A stretch of DNA of 64,000 nt from assembly GCF_016862915.1 (NCBI RefSeq), contig NZ_BONW01000013.1, positions 124,001-188,000 on the forward strand, in the 5' to 3' direction. Shown in pieces: positions 16,805 to 24,040 of this stretch. The notes beneath the pieces are model-generated. The model was not told where the DNA came from. It saw nothing but the letters and a program-made list of their open reading frames with translations, and did not search any database. Position 1 is the first letter of the stretch. Each line of letters begins with the position of its first letter. The position numbers were made by a program, and so were the translations under genes. This stretch comes from Plantactinospora endophytica (lineage in GTDB: Bacteria; Actinomycetota; Actinomycetes; Mycobacteriales; Micromonosporaceae).

Positions 16805-16866
16805 TGTCAGTAGGCAACCGGGCGTCAGCAGTGGACCGGCGGACGTTGGACTGGGGAGAACACGAG

Positions 16867-17700
16867 ATGAGCACCGTCGAAGAGAGCTTCAGGTACACCT
16901 CGGCACCTGAGCGGCGCGAGCGGCTCGTGCAGTTCATCACCGAGCACGGCTACTGCACGATCGCCGAACTCTCCAAGGCGTTCGACGTCTCCGAGATGAC
17001 GATCCGCCGCGACGTGCTGCGCCTGGTCGAGCAGGGCCGGGCGCGCGGGTTCCGGGGCGGCGTCGGCTCCCTGACGAAGCAGGACATGGAGGGCAGCGAC
17101 TACCGGCTGCGTGACACCAAGATGGCCGACGCGAAACGCGCGATCGCGCTGCGGGCCATCGAGATGGTCAGCCCGGGGTCGGTCGTCGCGATCGACGCCG
17201 GCACCACCGGCCACCAGGTCGCCGAGCTGCTACCCACCGACCGTTCCCTCACGGTGGTCACCCACTCGTTCCCGGTCGTCTCCAGCCTCATCGGCAACCC
17301 CGGCGTCGAGGTCATGTGCCTCGGTGGCCTGCTGCACTCCGAGTCGCTGTCCTTCGACGGGCCGGCGACCCTCGCCGCGATCGCGAACCTCCAGGTGGAG
17401 ACGCTGTTCCTCGCCGCCAGTGGCATCGGCGACCGGGGCGCGTTCTGCGGCAACGGGTTCGATGCGATCACCAAGCGGGCACTGATCGAGGTCGCCGACC
17501 GGGTGGTGCTGCTCGCCGACTCGTCGAAGTTCTTCACCTCGGCGATGGTCAAGATCTGTGGCTGGGAACCGATCGACGTCGTCACCGTGGACGACGGGAT
17601 CTCCGACGAGCACCGCCGGATGCTCGAACAACAGGATGTCGAGGTCGTCACCGTACCGACGAAGTCGGACCGGGGCGACGTGGTGTGGGAGACGCCGTGA
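16867..17700 (+). CDS. DeoR/GlpR-family repressor, paralogue DeoR2
   Basis: 277 residues with the same architecture as DeoR1: helix-turn-helix at GYCTIAELSKAFDVSEMTIR, then the sugar-phosphate sensor with AIDAGTTGHQVAELL and FDAITKRALIEVADRVV. ATG 16867 has GGGGAG 9-10 nt upstream. A GTG at 16804 is in frame, overlaps the aldolase stop (TAGTG) and begins GTGTCAGTAGGC. The same 12 bases start DeoR1, so a longer N terminus is possible. Sitting inside the operon, it probably autoregulates import and metabolism in response to the kinase product. Confidence 0.9.
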   Translation: MSTVEESFRYTSAPERRERLVQFITEHGYCTIAELSKAFDVSEMTIRRDVLRLVEQGRARGFRGGVGSLTKQDMEGSDYRLRDTKMADAKRAIALRAIEMVSPGSVVAIDAGTTGHQVAELLPTDRSLTVVTHSFPVVSSLIGNPGVEVMCLGGLLHSESLSFDGPATLAAIANLQVETLFLAASGIGDRGAFCGNGFDAITKRALIEVADRVVLLADSSKFFTSAMVKICGWEPIDVVTVDDGISDEHRRMLEQQDVEVVTVPTKSDRGDVVWETP

Positions 17701-18845
17701 GCGGGGCGAGGCTGGTCGAGGGCGGGTCCGGCACGGCCGGCGGCGGGCCCGGTGCGGCGGGCGCCGCCACGGCGCGGTACCGGATCGCGGTCATCGCCGG
17801 CGACGGCATCGGGCAGGAGGTCGTACCGGCCGCCATCGAGTGCCTCGACGTCGTCGCCGAACGCCACGACATCGTCTTCGACTGGCACCAGCTCGACTGG
17901 GGCTCCGACTACTACCGCTCGCACGGCCGGATGATGCCGGTCGACGGACTCGACCGGCTCGCCGAGCACGACGCGATCTTCCTCGGCGCGGTCGGCGTGC
18001 CGGACATCCCCGACGTCGAGACGCTGTGGGGGCTGCTGATCCCGATCCGGCGACGCTTCGAGCAGTACGTCAACCTCCGACCCGTACGCAGCCTGCCCGG
18101 CGTGTCGTCGCCGCTCGCCGGCACCGAACCGGTGGACATCGTGATCGTCCGGGAGAACAACGAGGGCGAGTACTCCGAGGTCGGGGGCCGGCTCTACCGG
18201 GGCACCGAGGACGAGGTCGCGATCCAGGAGTCGATCTTCACGAAGCGTGGGATCACCCGGGTCGCCCGGTATGCGGCCCGGCTCGCGGCCGACCGACGCG
18301 CCGCCGGGCACGCCGGTCGGCTCACCTCGGCGACCAAGAGCAACGGCATCGTCCACACGATGCCGTTCTGGGACGAGGTCGTGCGTGGCGTACTCGCCGG
18401 CTTCCCCGACGTGACGACCGACAGCGAGCTGATCGACGCGCTCGCCGCGAGCCTGGTGCTGCGGCCGCACCGCTACGACGTGATCGTGGCGTCGAACCTC
18501 TTCGGCGACATCCTCTCCGACCTCGCCGGCGCGATCACCGGTTCGATCGGCTGCGCGCCCAGCGCCAACCTCAACCCCGACGGCCGACACCCGTCGATGT
18601 TCGAACCGGTGCACGGCTCCGCGCCGGACATCGCCGGGCAGGGGATCGCCAACCCGATCGGCCAGATCTGGAGCGGTGCGCTGATGCTCGACGCCCTCGG
18701 GCACCCCGATGCGGCCACCGACCTCGTCGCCGCTTTCGAGGCGGCGTTGGCGGGCGGCGCCCGTACCCGTGACATCGGTGGAAGCGCCAGCACGGCGGAG
18801 GTCGCCGCCGCGGTCCGTGCCCACCTGGAGACGACGGCCGCGTAA
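17697..18845 (+). CDS. Tartrate/D-malate-type beta-hydroxyacid dehydrogenase (isopropylmalate dehydrogenase superfamily)
   Basis: 382 residues. The core begins at YRIAVIAGDGIGQEVVPAAI after a Gly/Ala-rich N-terminal extension of about 30 residues. Superfamily motifs are LWGLLIPIRRRFEQYVNLRP, VRENNEGEYSEVGG, ATKSNGI, ASNLFGDILSDLAG and EPVHGSAPDIAGQG. The LWG...QYVNLRPV signature points to the TtuC/DmlA branch, NAD- and divalent-metal-dependent oxidative decarboxylases of tartrate or D-malate, more than to leucine biosynthesis. Its GTG overlaps the DeoR2 stop (GTGA), so it belongs to the sugar operon. The substrate is presumably a 2-hydroxyacid made in this pathway; that is inference. Confidence 0.82.
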   Translation: MSGARLVEGGSGTAGGGPGAAGAATARYRIAVIAGDGIGQEVVPAAIECLDVVAERHDIVFDWHQLDWGSDYYRSHGRMMPVDGLDRLAEHDAIFLGAVGVPDIPDVETLWGLLIPIRRRFEQYVNLRPVRSLPGVSSPLAGTEPVDIVIVRENNEGEYSEVGGRLYRGTEDEVAIQESIFTKRGITRVARYAARLAADRRAAGHAGRLTSATKSNGIVHTMPFWDEVVRGVLAGFPDVTTDSELIDALAASLVLRPHRYDVIVASNLFGDILSDLAGAITGSIGCAPSANLNPDGRHPSMFEPVHGSAPDIAGQGIANPIGQIWSGALMLDALGHPDAATDLVAAFEAALAGGARTRDIGGSASTAEVAAAVRAHLETTAA

Positions 18846-18876
18846 CTGTCGAGCACCTGTCGTTCGTCGACGGCGA

Positions 18877-18900
18877 GCGGGTGCCCGGCGAGGCGCCCGC
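18877..18900 (+). terminator. Hairpin terminator of the importer/aldolase operon
   Basis: GCGGGTGCC (18877-18885) pairs with GGCGCCCGC (18892-18900), with one G-U pair and a 6-nt loop, 31 nt past the dehydrogenase stop. Confidence 0.55.
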
Positions 18901-18992
18901 TGTCGGCGTACCAGCCTTGGTGCACAGACAGGTACAGCTTGACGTGTGAAGTCCTTGGCCTGCTGATGTCGGCGCTCGCGGGTGGGGCGAGG

Positions 18993-19868
18993 TCAGCCGC
19001 GGATGACCTCGAACAGGCTGGCGAAACTGTCCTTCCCGTGGCCGGCTGCGATGCCCTGGTTGGTCAGTGACTTGATGAGTGCGGGAAGGGAGGAATCGAT
19101 GCCGCAGGCCCGTGCGGCTTCGATGAGGTGGTCCATGAGTGGGGCGTCCAGTTCGAGCCATTCCTCGTCGCCCGGGTAGTGCCGATCATCGATCTGCTGT
19201 GCGTAGTCGGTGATCACCTCTGTGACGGTGGCGGCCAGCCAGCGGGTCAGAAGTGGCGCCACGGTGGTGGCCGGGACCTGGGCGGTGCCGAGAAGCGCGG
19301 CGGTCTGCAAGAAGCCGATCAGGGTGGCCCAGGCGAGGTTGAGCATCGCCATGTCGTAGAGGGCGGCGGTGCCAGGGGCCGCGCCCAGGTAGGTGGCGGC
19401 GCCCAGGTGCCTGAGCGATGCCTCGTGACGCTCGAACACCTCGTGCGAGCCGCTGTAGACCAGCACCGTCTCCGGTCTGCCGACATGCTCGGGATGGGCC
19501 ATCAACGCACCGTCGAGGTAGTGGCCGCCCCGGGCGTCCATCCAGGCGGCGACCTGCTCGGCCTGGGCACTCGTTCCCGATGTCAGGTTGACCACGTCGG
19601 CGGAGGTGACATACGGGTCTGCTCGGCGAAGGATGCGCTGGACGCTGTCGTAGTCGTCGACGCAGACGAGGATCAGGGATGCGGCGGTGAAGGCCGCCTG
19701 CAACGAGTCGGCCCGGGAGACGTCCTCGGCAGGCGGCGCCTCGGACAGGGTGCCGGCCTCGTCCCACACCGTGACGGCACCACCAGCCGCCGCCAAGGCG
19801 CGGGCCAGTGCCGCGCCTCGCGGGCTTAGCCCTATCACCGTCACCCGGGCGCCCGTTCGCTGGTTCAT
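18993..19868 (-). CDS. NADPH-dependent imine reductase family protein
   Basis: 291 residues. The N-terminal Rossmann domain (RVTVIGLSPRGAALARALAA) is followed by a helical dimerisation domain, as in imine reductases and 6-phosphogluconate/beta-hydroxyacid dehydrogenase relatives. The segments DGALMAHPEHVG, LYDMAMLNLAWATLIGFLQT and the C-terminal GHGKDSFASLFEVIR are typical of actinobacterial imine reductases. The dinucleotide motif is altered (GLSPRGAALA in place of GxGxMGxAxA). It is transcribed away from a MerR regulator with a dyad operator between them, a gene pair common in actinomycetes. The natural substrate is unknown. Confidence 0.85.
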   Translation of the reverse strand: MNQRTGARVTVIGLSPRGAALARALAAAGGAVTVWDEAGTLSEAPPAEDVSRADSLQAAFTAASLILVCVDDYDSVQRILRRADPYVTSADVVNLTSGTSAQAEQVAAWMDARGGHYLDGALMAHPEHVGRPETVLVYSGSHEVFERHEASLRHLGAATYLGAAPGTAALYDMAMLNLAWATLIGFLQTAALLGTAQVPATTVAPLLTRWLAATVTEVITDYAQQIDDRHYPGDEEWLELDAPLMDHLIEAARACGIDSSLPALIKSLTNQGIAAGHGKDSFASLFEVIRG

Positions 19869-19927
19869 GAAGTCCTCCACTGATCATGGGACCCGCGTGG
19901 CCGCGTGATCTCTGTTAGGTAAAGCTA

Positions 19928-19951
19928 GACTTTGACATCGATGTGAGAGTC
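19928..19951. promoter_or_regulatory. MerR-type dyad operator between imine reductase and merR genes
   Basis: GACTTTGACATCGATGTGAGAGTC is a 24-bp dyad with a perfect ACATCGATGT core and GACT/AGTC ends (10 of 12 positions symmetrical). It lies in the 97-bp divergent region, 15 bp before the MerR start, matching how MerR proteins bind stretched promoter spacers. Confidence 0.65.
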
Positions 19952-19965
19952 AAGTGGAGAGTGCC

Positions 19966-20319
19966 GTGCGTATCGGGGAACTGGCTCGACGAACCGGCGT
20001 CAACCAACGGCTGTTGCGCTACTACGAGGAGCAGGGCCTACTGCGGCCAGTTCGGCGACCGAGCGGATACCGCGAGTACGGCGACGCCGACGTGGAACAG
20101 GTGCGACGCATCCGCACCCTGCTCGCCGCCGGACTCAACACCACCACCATCGCCGACGTGCTGCCCTGTACGGCCGACACCGGCAACGGCCTGGCCGCGG
20201 CATGTCCCGACCTCTTGACCGACCTGCGCCGTGAACGCGACCGGATCAGCAGGTCCATCGCCGAGTTGCACACCGCCCGGACGATGCTCGACGCCATCAT
20301 CGAGGCCACCTCACACTGA
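19966..20319 (+). CDS. MerR-family transcriptional regulator
   Basis: 117 residues. The N-terminal winged helix-turn-helix is MRIGELARRTGVNQRLLRYY followed by EEQGLLRP, and a coiled-coil dimerisation helix lies near the C terminus (RRERDRISRSIAELHTART). A short C-terminal part contains two cysteines (LPCTADTGNGLAAACPDL), which could bind a ligand or metal. GTG 19966 is chosen because GGAG lies just upstream and MerR proteins normally begin MRIGELA; the GTG at 19954 is less likely. It probably activates the divergent imine reductase through the operator between them. Confidence 0.88.
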   Translation: MRIGELARRTGVNQRLLRYYEEQGLLRPVRRPSGYREYGDADVEQVRRIRTLLAAGLNTTTIADVLPCTADTGNGLAAACPDLLTDLRRERDRISRSIAELHTARTMLDAIIEATSH

Positions 20320-20691
20320 GGCCACACACCGCCCGATCGCCGACGAGGGGCAGCACGCCAAGAACCGGGCACCGGGCCAACATCGAAGCCCTCACAAGAT
20401 CCGGCATCCACGGCTGGCTCTGTCCACCGCTGCTGAAGTTCCTGACAGCCGGAGGCTGGACCACCCACAGCGCTTGCCCGACGACCAACAGGCCACTCGC
20501 AGCCCAGCTACGGACCGTCGCACCGGGCGATTCATCCCAACCGCAGCGGTCACGGCGAGACGCCCGCGCGTCGCCGGTCGATCCCCAGTTCCGGGTAGCA
20601 CCTCGACGGATGTGACGCGCTTGCGCACGGCCGCTCGGGACGCCGATCGGGTGGATGCCCGCACCGGCCATCGACAGACTGTGCGGTGCGA
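20320..20691. other. Intergenic region with no supported gene
   Basis: About 370 bp between the MerR stop and the terminator of the reverse-strand operon. Translated frames are Arg/Ser-rich and lack motifs or ribosome sites, and I find no RNA or repeat. It may contain degraded sequence. Confidence 0.4.
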
Positions 20692-20735
20692 GGAGAAATG
20701 GCCGTGGTTGATCACCAATGCACGGCCACTTCTCC
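20692..20735. terminator. Long hairpin terminator, probably bidirectional
   Basis: GGAGAAATGGCCGTG (20692-20706) pairs over 15 bp with CACGGCCACTTCTCC (20721-20735), with one mismatch or G-U pair and a 14-nt loop. It lies 28 nt beyond the stop of the reverse-strand TIM-barrel gene at 20764. Confidence 0.7.
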
Positions 20736-20763
20736 TTGACCGGCGGCCGGCGGCCGGCGCCGG

Positions 20764-21771
20764 TCAGCGCTGGGTGAATGCCTGGTCGAATCTCGCGTGC
20801 GGCGGGTCCCAGAGCAGGGACCGGACGAACGCCAACGCCCGTGGGGCGCCGTCGAGGCGGCTCATCCGCGCGTCCTCCCACTCGATCGAGATGGGGCCGG
20901 TGTAGCCGATCGACTCCAGCGCGCGGAACGCGTCCTCGAACGGGACGTCGCCCTGGCCTGCCGAAACGAAGTCCCAGCCGCGACGTGGGTGCCCCCACGG
21001 CAGGTGGGAACCGAGGCGACCGACGCGGCCGTCGCGGTTGCGGATCCGGGTGTCCTTGCAGTCGACGTGGTAGATGCGGTCGGCGAAGTCGACGATGAAG
21101 TTGGCCGGGTCGATGTCCTGCCACATCATGTGGCTCGGGTCCCAGTTGATGCCGAACGCCTCGCGCCGGTCGATGGCTTCCAGGGCGCGGTGGGTGGTCC
21201 AGTAGTCGTAGGCGATCTCGCTCGGGTGGACCTCCAGCGCGAAGCGCACGCCCTCCGAGTCGAAGACGTCCATGATCGGGTTCCAGCGGGCGGCGAAGTC
21301 GGCGTAGCCGTCGTCGATGACCGATTCGGGCACCGGCGGGTACATGGCGACGTAGCGCCAGATTTTCGAGCCGGTGAAACCGGTGACCACGCCGGCGCCC
21401 AGCTTGCGGGCGACGATCGCGGTCTTCTTCATCTGCTCGGAGGCCCGGGCTCGGACGCCCTCGGGGTCGCCGTCGCCCCAGGTGCGGCTGCCGACGATGT
21501 TCTGGTGCCGGAAGTCGAGCGGGTCGTCGCAGACCACCTGGCCCTGTGCGTGGTTGGACAGCGTCCACACGCCGAGGTTGTGCCGGTCGAGGAGGTCACG
21601 GATGGACCGGAGGTAGGCGTCGTCGGTGAGCGCGCGGTCGACGTCGAGGTGTTGCGACTTGCAGGCGATCTCCAGCCCGTCGAAGCCCCACTCCGAGGCG
21701 AGCCGGCACACCTCCTCGAACGGCAGGTCGGCCCACTGGGCGGTGAACAGGGTGACGGGGTGGGTGGACAT
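20764..21771 (-). CDS. Sugar phosphate isomerase/epimerase-type TIM-barrel protein
   Basis: 335 residues of the xylose-isomerase-like (AP endonuclease 2) superfamily. Candidate metal ligands occur in the usual places: EVHPSEIAYDY (Glu), NWDPSHMMWQ (Asp/His), YHVDCKDT and SIEWED near the C terminus. The opening VTLFTAQWADLPFEEVCRLA and the GSHLPWGHPRRGWDFVSAGQ loop are typical of actinobacterial members found with Gfo/Idh/MocA dehydrogenases. It is the last gene of the four-gene reverse operon, 9 bp after the VOC gene. Such enzymes isomerise or epimerise keto sugars, or cleave 3-keto glycosides; which applies here is open. Confidence 0.8.
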   Translation of the reverse strand: MSTHPVTLFTAQWADLPFEEVCRLASEWGFDGLEIACKSQHLDVDRALTDDAYLRSIRDLLDRHNLGVWTLSNHAQGQVVCDDPLDFRHQNIVGSRTWGDGDPEGVRARASEQMKKTAIVARKLGAGVVTGFTGSKIWRYVAMYPPVPESVIDDGYADFAARWNPIMDVFDSEGVRFALEVHPSEIAYDYWTTHRALEAIDRREAFGINWDPSHMMWQDIDPANFIVDFADRIYHVDCKDTRIRNRDGRVGRLGSHLPWGHPRRGWDFVSAGQGDVPFEDAFRALESIGYTGPISIEWEDARMSRLDGAPRALAFVRSLLWDPPHARFDQAFTQR

Positions 21772-21780
21772 CGCGCCTCT

Positions 21781-22239
21781 TCAGATCGATGTGTGCGGCT
21801 GAAGGAACTCGAGCTGGTTGCCGAAGAAGTCGTACGTGTGGAAGCGTCGGTGCCCCGGAAAGCGGTCGTCGGGCTCGACGCCGACGCCGTGTGCGGACAG
21901 CCGGGCGGCGAGCGCGTCGAGGTTGTCGACGAGGATCGCCGGATGCCCGAGCCGGTTGGGGTGGAAGTCGGCGTCGGGCAGGCCGTGGATCTCCAGCGCG
22001 CCGGTGCGGAACCAGCAGCCGATCGGCCGCATGGTCGCCGGCTTGGGGATCTCGGTCAGGCCGAGGACGCCCGCGTAGAAGGCGCGGGCCCGGTCCTCGG
22101 TCCCGACCGGCATGGTGAAGGTGGCGTGGTGCAGACCCCGGAAGAGCGTCGGAGAACCAACCTCCCCTTGCGGTTCGGCGGACCGCAGGATCGGACGCGG
22201 TACGGAAGCGCCGCGCGGTTCGGGTTGACGCAGGTTCAC
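21781..22239 (-). CDS. VOC-family (glyoxalase/dioxygenase fold) protein
   Basis: 152 residues. After a leader of about 30 residues, one VOC module runs from GLHHATFTMPVGTEDRARAF to FGNQLEFLQP. Candidate metal ligands are His in LHHATF, His or Glu in LEIHG and LGHPAI, and Glu in QLEFL. The GTG start overlaps the upstream stop (GTGA at 22236-22239), which supports the longer N terminus. Single-module proteins usually dimerise to form two sites. In this operon it may be a sugar or aldehyde isomerase-like enzyme or a stabilising partner; no specific reaction is visible. Confidence 0.75.
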   Translation of the reverse strand: MNLRQPEPRGASVPRPILRSAEPQGEVGSPTLFRGLHHATFTMPVGTEDRARAFYAGVLGLTEIPKPATMRPIGCWFRTGALEIHGLPDADFHPNRLGHPAILVDNLDALAARLSAHGVGVEPDDRFPGHRRFHTYDFFGNQLEFLQPHTSI

Positions 22240-22964
22240 CGGTTCACCGGCGTCGCGTGGACGCGGGCGATGGCGTCGCCGAGTACGGCGGGAAGGTCGC
22301 CCTCCGGGATCGTGAACGAGGTCTCGTCGTCGATGGCGAGCGGGGCGCCGAACACGACGACGCCGGCTCCGATCGTCGGGCAGCTCACCGCCTGGTCGAT
22401 GGAGAGCCCGCCGACGGCCTGCACCGGGATGGTGGTGGCGGCGACGATGCCCGGCAGGTCGGTCAGCGGGGAGAGGCCCAACTCGCGGTGCATGTTGCGA
22501 TGGTCGTGGCCGATGTGGTGCAGGACCATGCCGACGCCGAGGTTCTCGAGCCGCTTCGCCTCGGCGATCCGGTCGTCGGCGGCCATGTCGTCACCCATGA
22601 CGAGGAGCCCGAAGTCGGCGCCGGCCTCGCAGACCCGTTGGATGGTCGCGTCGTGCGCCCGGCCCATCACGACGACCGCGTCCGCGCCGGCCTCGGCGTA
22701 GAGCGCGGCCTCGCCGTACCCGCCATCCATGATCTTCAGATCCGCGATCAGCGGATGGTCGGGGTATTCCCTACGCAGCGCGCGCACCGCCCGGGTGCCC
22801 TCGGCGAGCAGTAGCGGGGTGCCGATCTCCAGCCAGTCGGCGCCGGCCTCGGCCGCGATGGCGGCCATCCGCAGCCCGTCGTCGAGGTTCTTCAGGTCGA
22901 GCGAGACCTGGACGATGCCATGGGTCAGGTCCTCGCGCCGCAGGCCGCGGATCGAGTGGCTCAT
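22236..22964 (-). CDS. HUMPS/OMPDC-suite protein (hexulose-6-phosphate synthase or keto-gulonate-phosphate decarboxylase-like)
   Basis: 242 residues, one TIM barrel of the orotidine phosphate decarboxylase suprafamily. The signature DxKxxD is visible in IADLKIMDGG, preceded by GADWLEIGTPLLLAEG, with VQAVGGLSIDQA late in the barrel. Members either decarboxylate 3-keto-L-gulonate 6-phosphate or carry out the aldol reaction of formaldehyde with ribulose 5-phosphate. No hexulose phosphate isomerase is adjacent, so formaldehyde fixation is not favoured. ATGA overlap with the upstream TIM-barrel gene and GTGA overlap with the VOC gene place it in the middle of the reverse operon. Confidence 0.75.
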   Translation of the reverse strand: MSHSIRGLRREDLTHGIVQVSLDLKNLDDGLRMAAIAAEAGADWLEIGTPLLLAEGTRAVRALRREYPDHPLIADLKIMDGGYGEAALYAEAGADAVVVMGRAHDATIQRVCEAGADFGLLVMGDDMAADDRIAEAKRLENLGVGMVLHHIGHDHRNMHRELGLSPLTDLPGIVAATTIPVQAVGGLSIDQAVSCPTIGAGVVVFGAPLAIDDETSFTIPEGDLPAVLGDAIARVHATPVNR

Positions 22965-23938
22965 GCTGTGGTTGCTCCTTCTCCCGAGGGGGTGCCCGCG
23001 GCCGCCAGCCGGGCCGCGTCGTGGTTCCGGACCCTGACGGCGGTCGAGCCGCCGAACCAGCGGTCGCGAGCCTCCCGGAGGAAGACCGCCGAGGCACGCA
23101 GTTCGTCGATGCCGTTGACGCCGTCCTCGATGCTGATCCAGCCGTCGTAGCCGGCCTCGACCAGGACGGTGAAGATCCCCGGGTAGTCGTTGAGACCCTG
23201 GCCGATCACACCGTGTTTGAGGGCGGGGGAGTAGCCGATGGTGCCGTCGGCCGACCGGAGGTCGTCGAGGTCGACGCCGGGCTCGACGAAGCGGTCCGAG
23301 GCCTGCATGGTGACCACCCGGTCGATGACGGTACGCAGGAACTCGACCGGGTCGGCGCCGGCGACGAGGGCGTTGGACGGGTCGTACTGCACACCGAAGT
23401 GCACCCGCTCGTCGATGCGGCCGAGCAGTGCATGGAACACCTCGGGCCGCTGGGCGAACTCCGGGTAGGCCCAGGTGCTCGCCTTGTAGTGGTTCTCGAC
23501 GGCGAGCGTGATCCGCAGTTCGGCGGCGAGTGGGATGAGTTCGTTGATCGCCCCGGCGGCCCAGTCGAGGCCCTGCTCGACCGGCACCGTGGGGTGCGCC
23601 TGGCCGCTCAGCACCCGGCAGGTGGCGCCGGGGCCGCCGAGCAGCGCGGTCGTCCGCATGTACGAGGCCTGGGCCTCGATCTCACGGGCCCGGGTGTCGG
23701 GGTCGGGGTGGGTGAAGTCGGGCGATGCGCACATCATCGGCATCTCGAAGCCGGCCCCGGCGATGGCGTCGGCGACCTCGGCGAGGTAGCCGGCCTCGTC
23801 GGACCAGAGAAAACCGGTGTGCAACTCGAGCCCGTCGACGCCGAGCGTGCGCGCGTCCTCGATCCAGTCGAAGACGGTCTTGCTGCGGCGGACGACCATC
23901 GCTTCCAAGTCGCCCTTGGGGAAGGCCGCGATCCTCAT
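22961..23938 (-). CDS. Sugar phosphate isomerase/epimerase-type TIM-barrel protein
   Basis: 325 residues, xylose-isomerase-like fold. Candidate ligands are in GVDGLELHTGFLW, LAVENHYKAS, FGVQYDPSNAL and ISIEDGVNG. The start at ATG 23938 (MRIAAFPKGDLEAM) is favoured over a TTG 21 bp upstream. First gene of the reverse operon, it is divergent from the dehydrogenase at 24041, with an inverted repeat between them. Its sequence is only distantly related to the family member at 20764, so the two should have different substrates in the pathway. Confidence 0.8.
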   Translation of the reverse strand: MRIAAFPKGDLEAMVVRRSKTVFDWIEDARTLGVDGLELHTGFLWSDEAGYLAEVADAIAGAGFEMPMMCASPDFTHPDPDTRAREIEAQASYMRTTALLGGPGATCRVLSGQAHPTVPVEQGLDWAAGAINELIPLAAELRITLAVENHYKASTWAYPEFAQRPEVFHALLGRIDERVHFGVQYDPSNALVAGADPVEFLRTVIDRVVTMQASDRFVEPGVDLDDLRSADGTIGYSPALKHGVIGQGLNDYPGIFTVLVEAGYDGWISIEDGVNGIDELRASAVFLREARDRWFGGSTAVRVRNHDAARLAAAGTPSGEGATTA

Positions 23939-23956
23939 GGCCTGAGACCCTAGCAC

Positions 23957-23986
23957 CAAAGTGTGGGAGGAAGACTACAGACTTTG
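23957..23986. promoter_or_regulatory. Inverted repeat in the divergent promoter region of the second sugar island
   Basis: CAAAGT (23957-23962) and ACTTTG (23981-23986) are perfect inverted arms separated by 18 bp, so their centres are 24 bp apart on the same face of the helix. The region serves both operons (starts at 23938 and 24041). The spacing suits a LacI-, GntR- or ROK-type dimer, but no regulator gene lies in either operon. Confidence 0.4.
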
Positions 23987-24040
23987 AGCGGTTCCTGTTC
24001 TATTGTTGACGCGCCCCGAGCATCCTGGAGGATCAGCCGC

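Noticed and set aside
14839-18845. A complete sulfoquinovose (sulfo-EMP) operon
   Set aside because: No sulfoquinovosidase, isomerase or sulfolactaldehyde reductase is recognisable, and the kinase lacks the Lys/Asn/Arg sulfonate-binding set. I keep only homology to YihV/YihT.
18846-18950. Possible reverse-strand gene end (frame reading KLYLSVHQGWYADSGRL)
   Set aside because: It has no start or conserved motif, runs into the antisense of the dehydrogenase, and overlaps the operon terminator; probably chance.
22236-22964. Formaldehyde-fixing ribulose monophosphate pathway
   Set aside because: The HUMPS-family protein has no hexulose phosphate isomerase partner and sits among sugar oxidoreductases, so a fixation role is unsupported.
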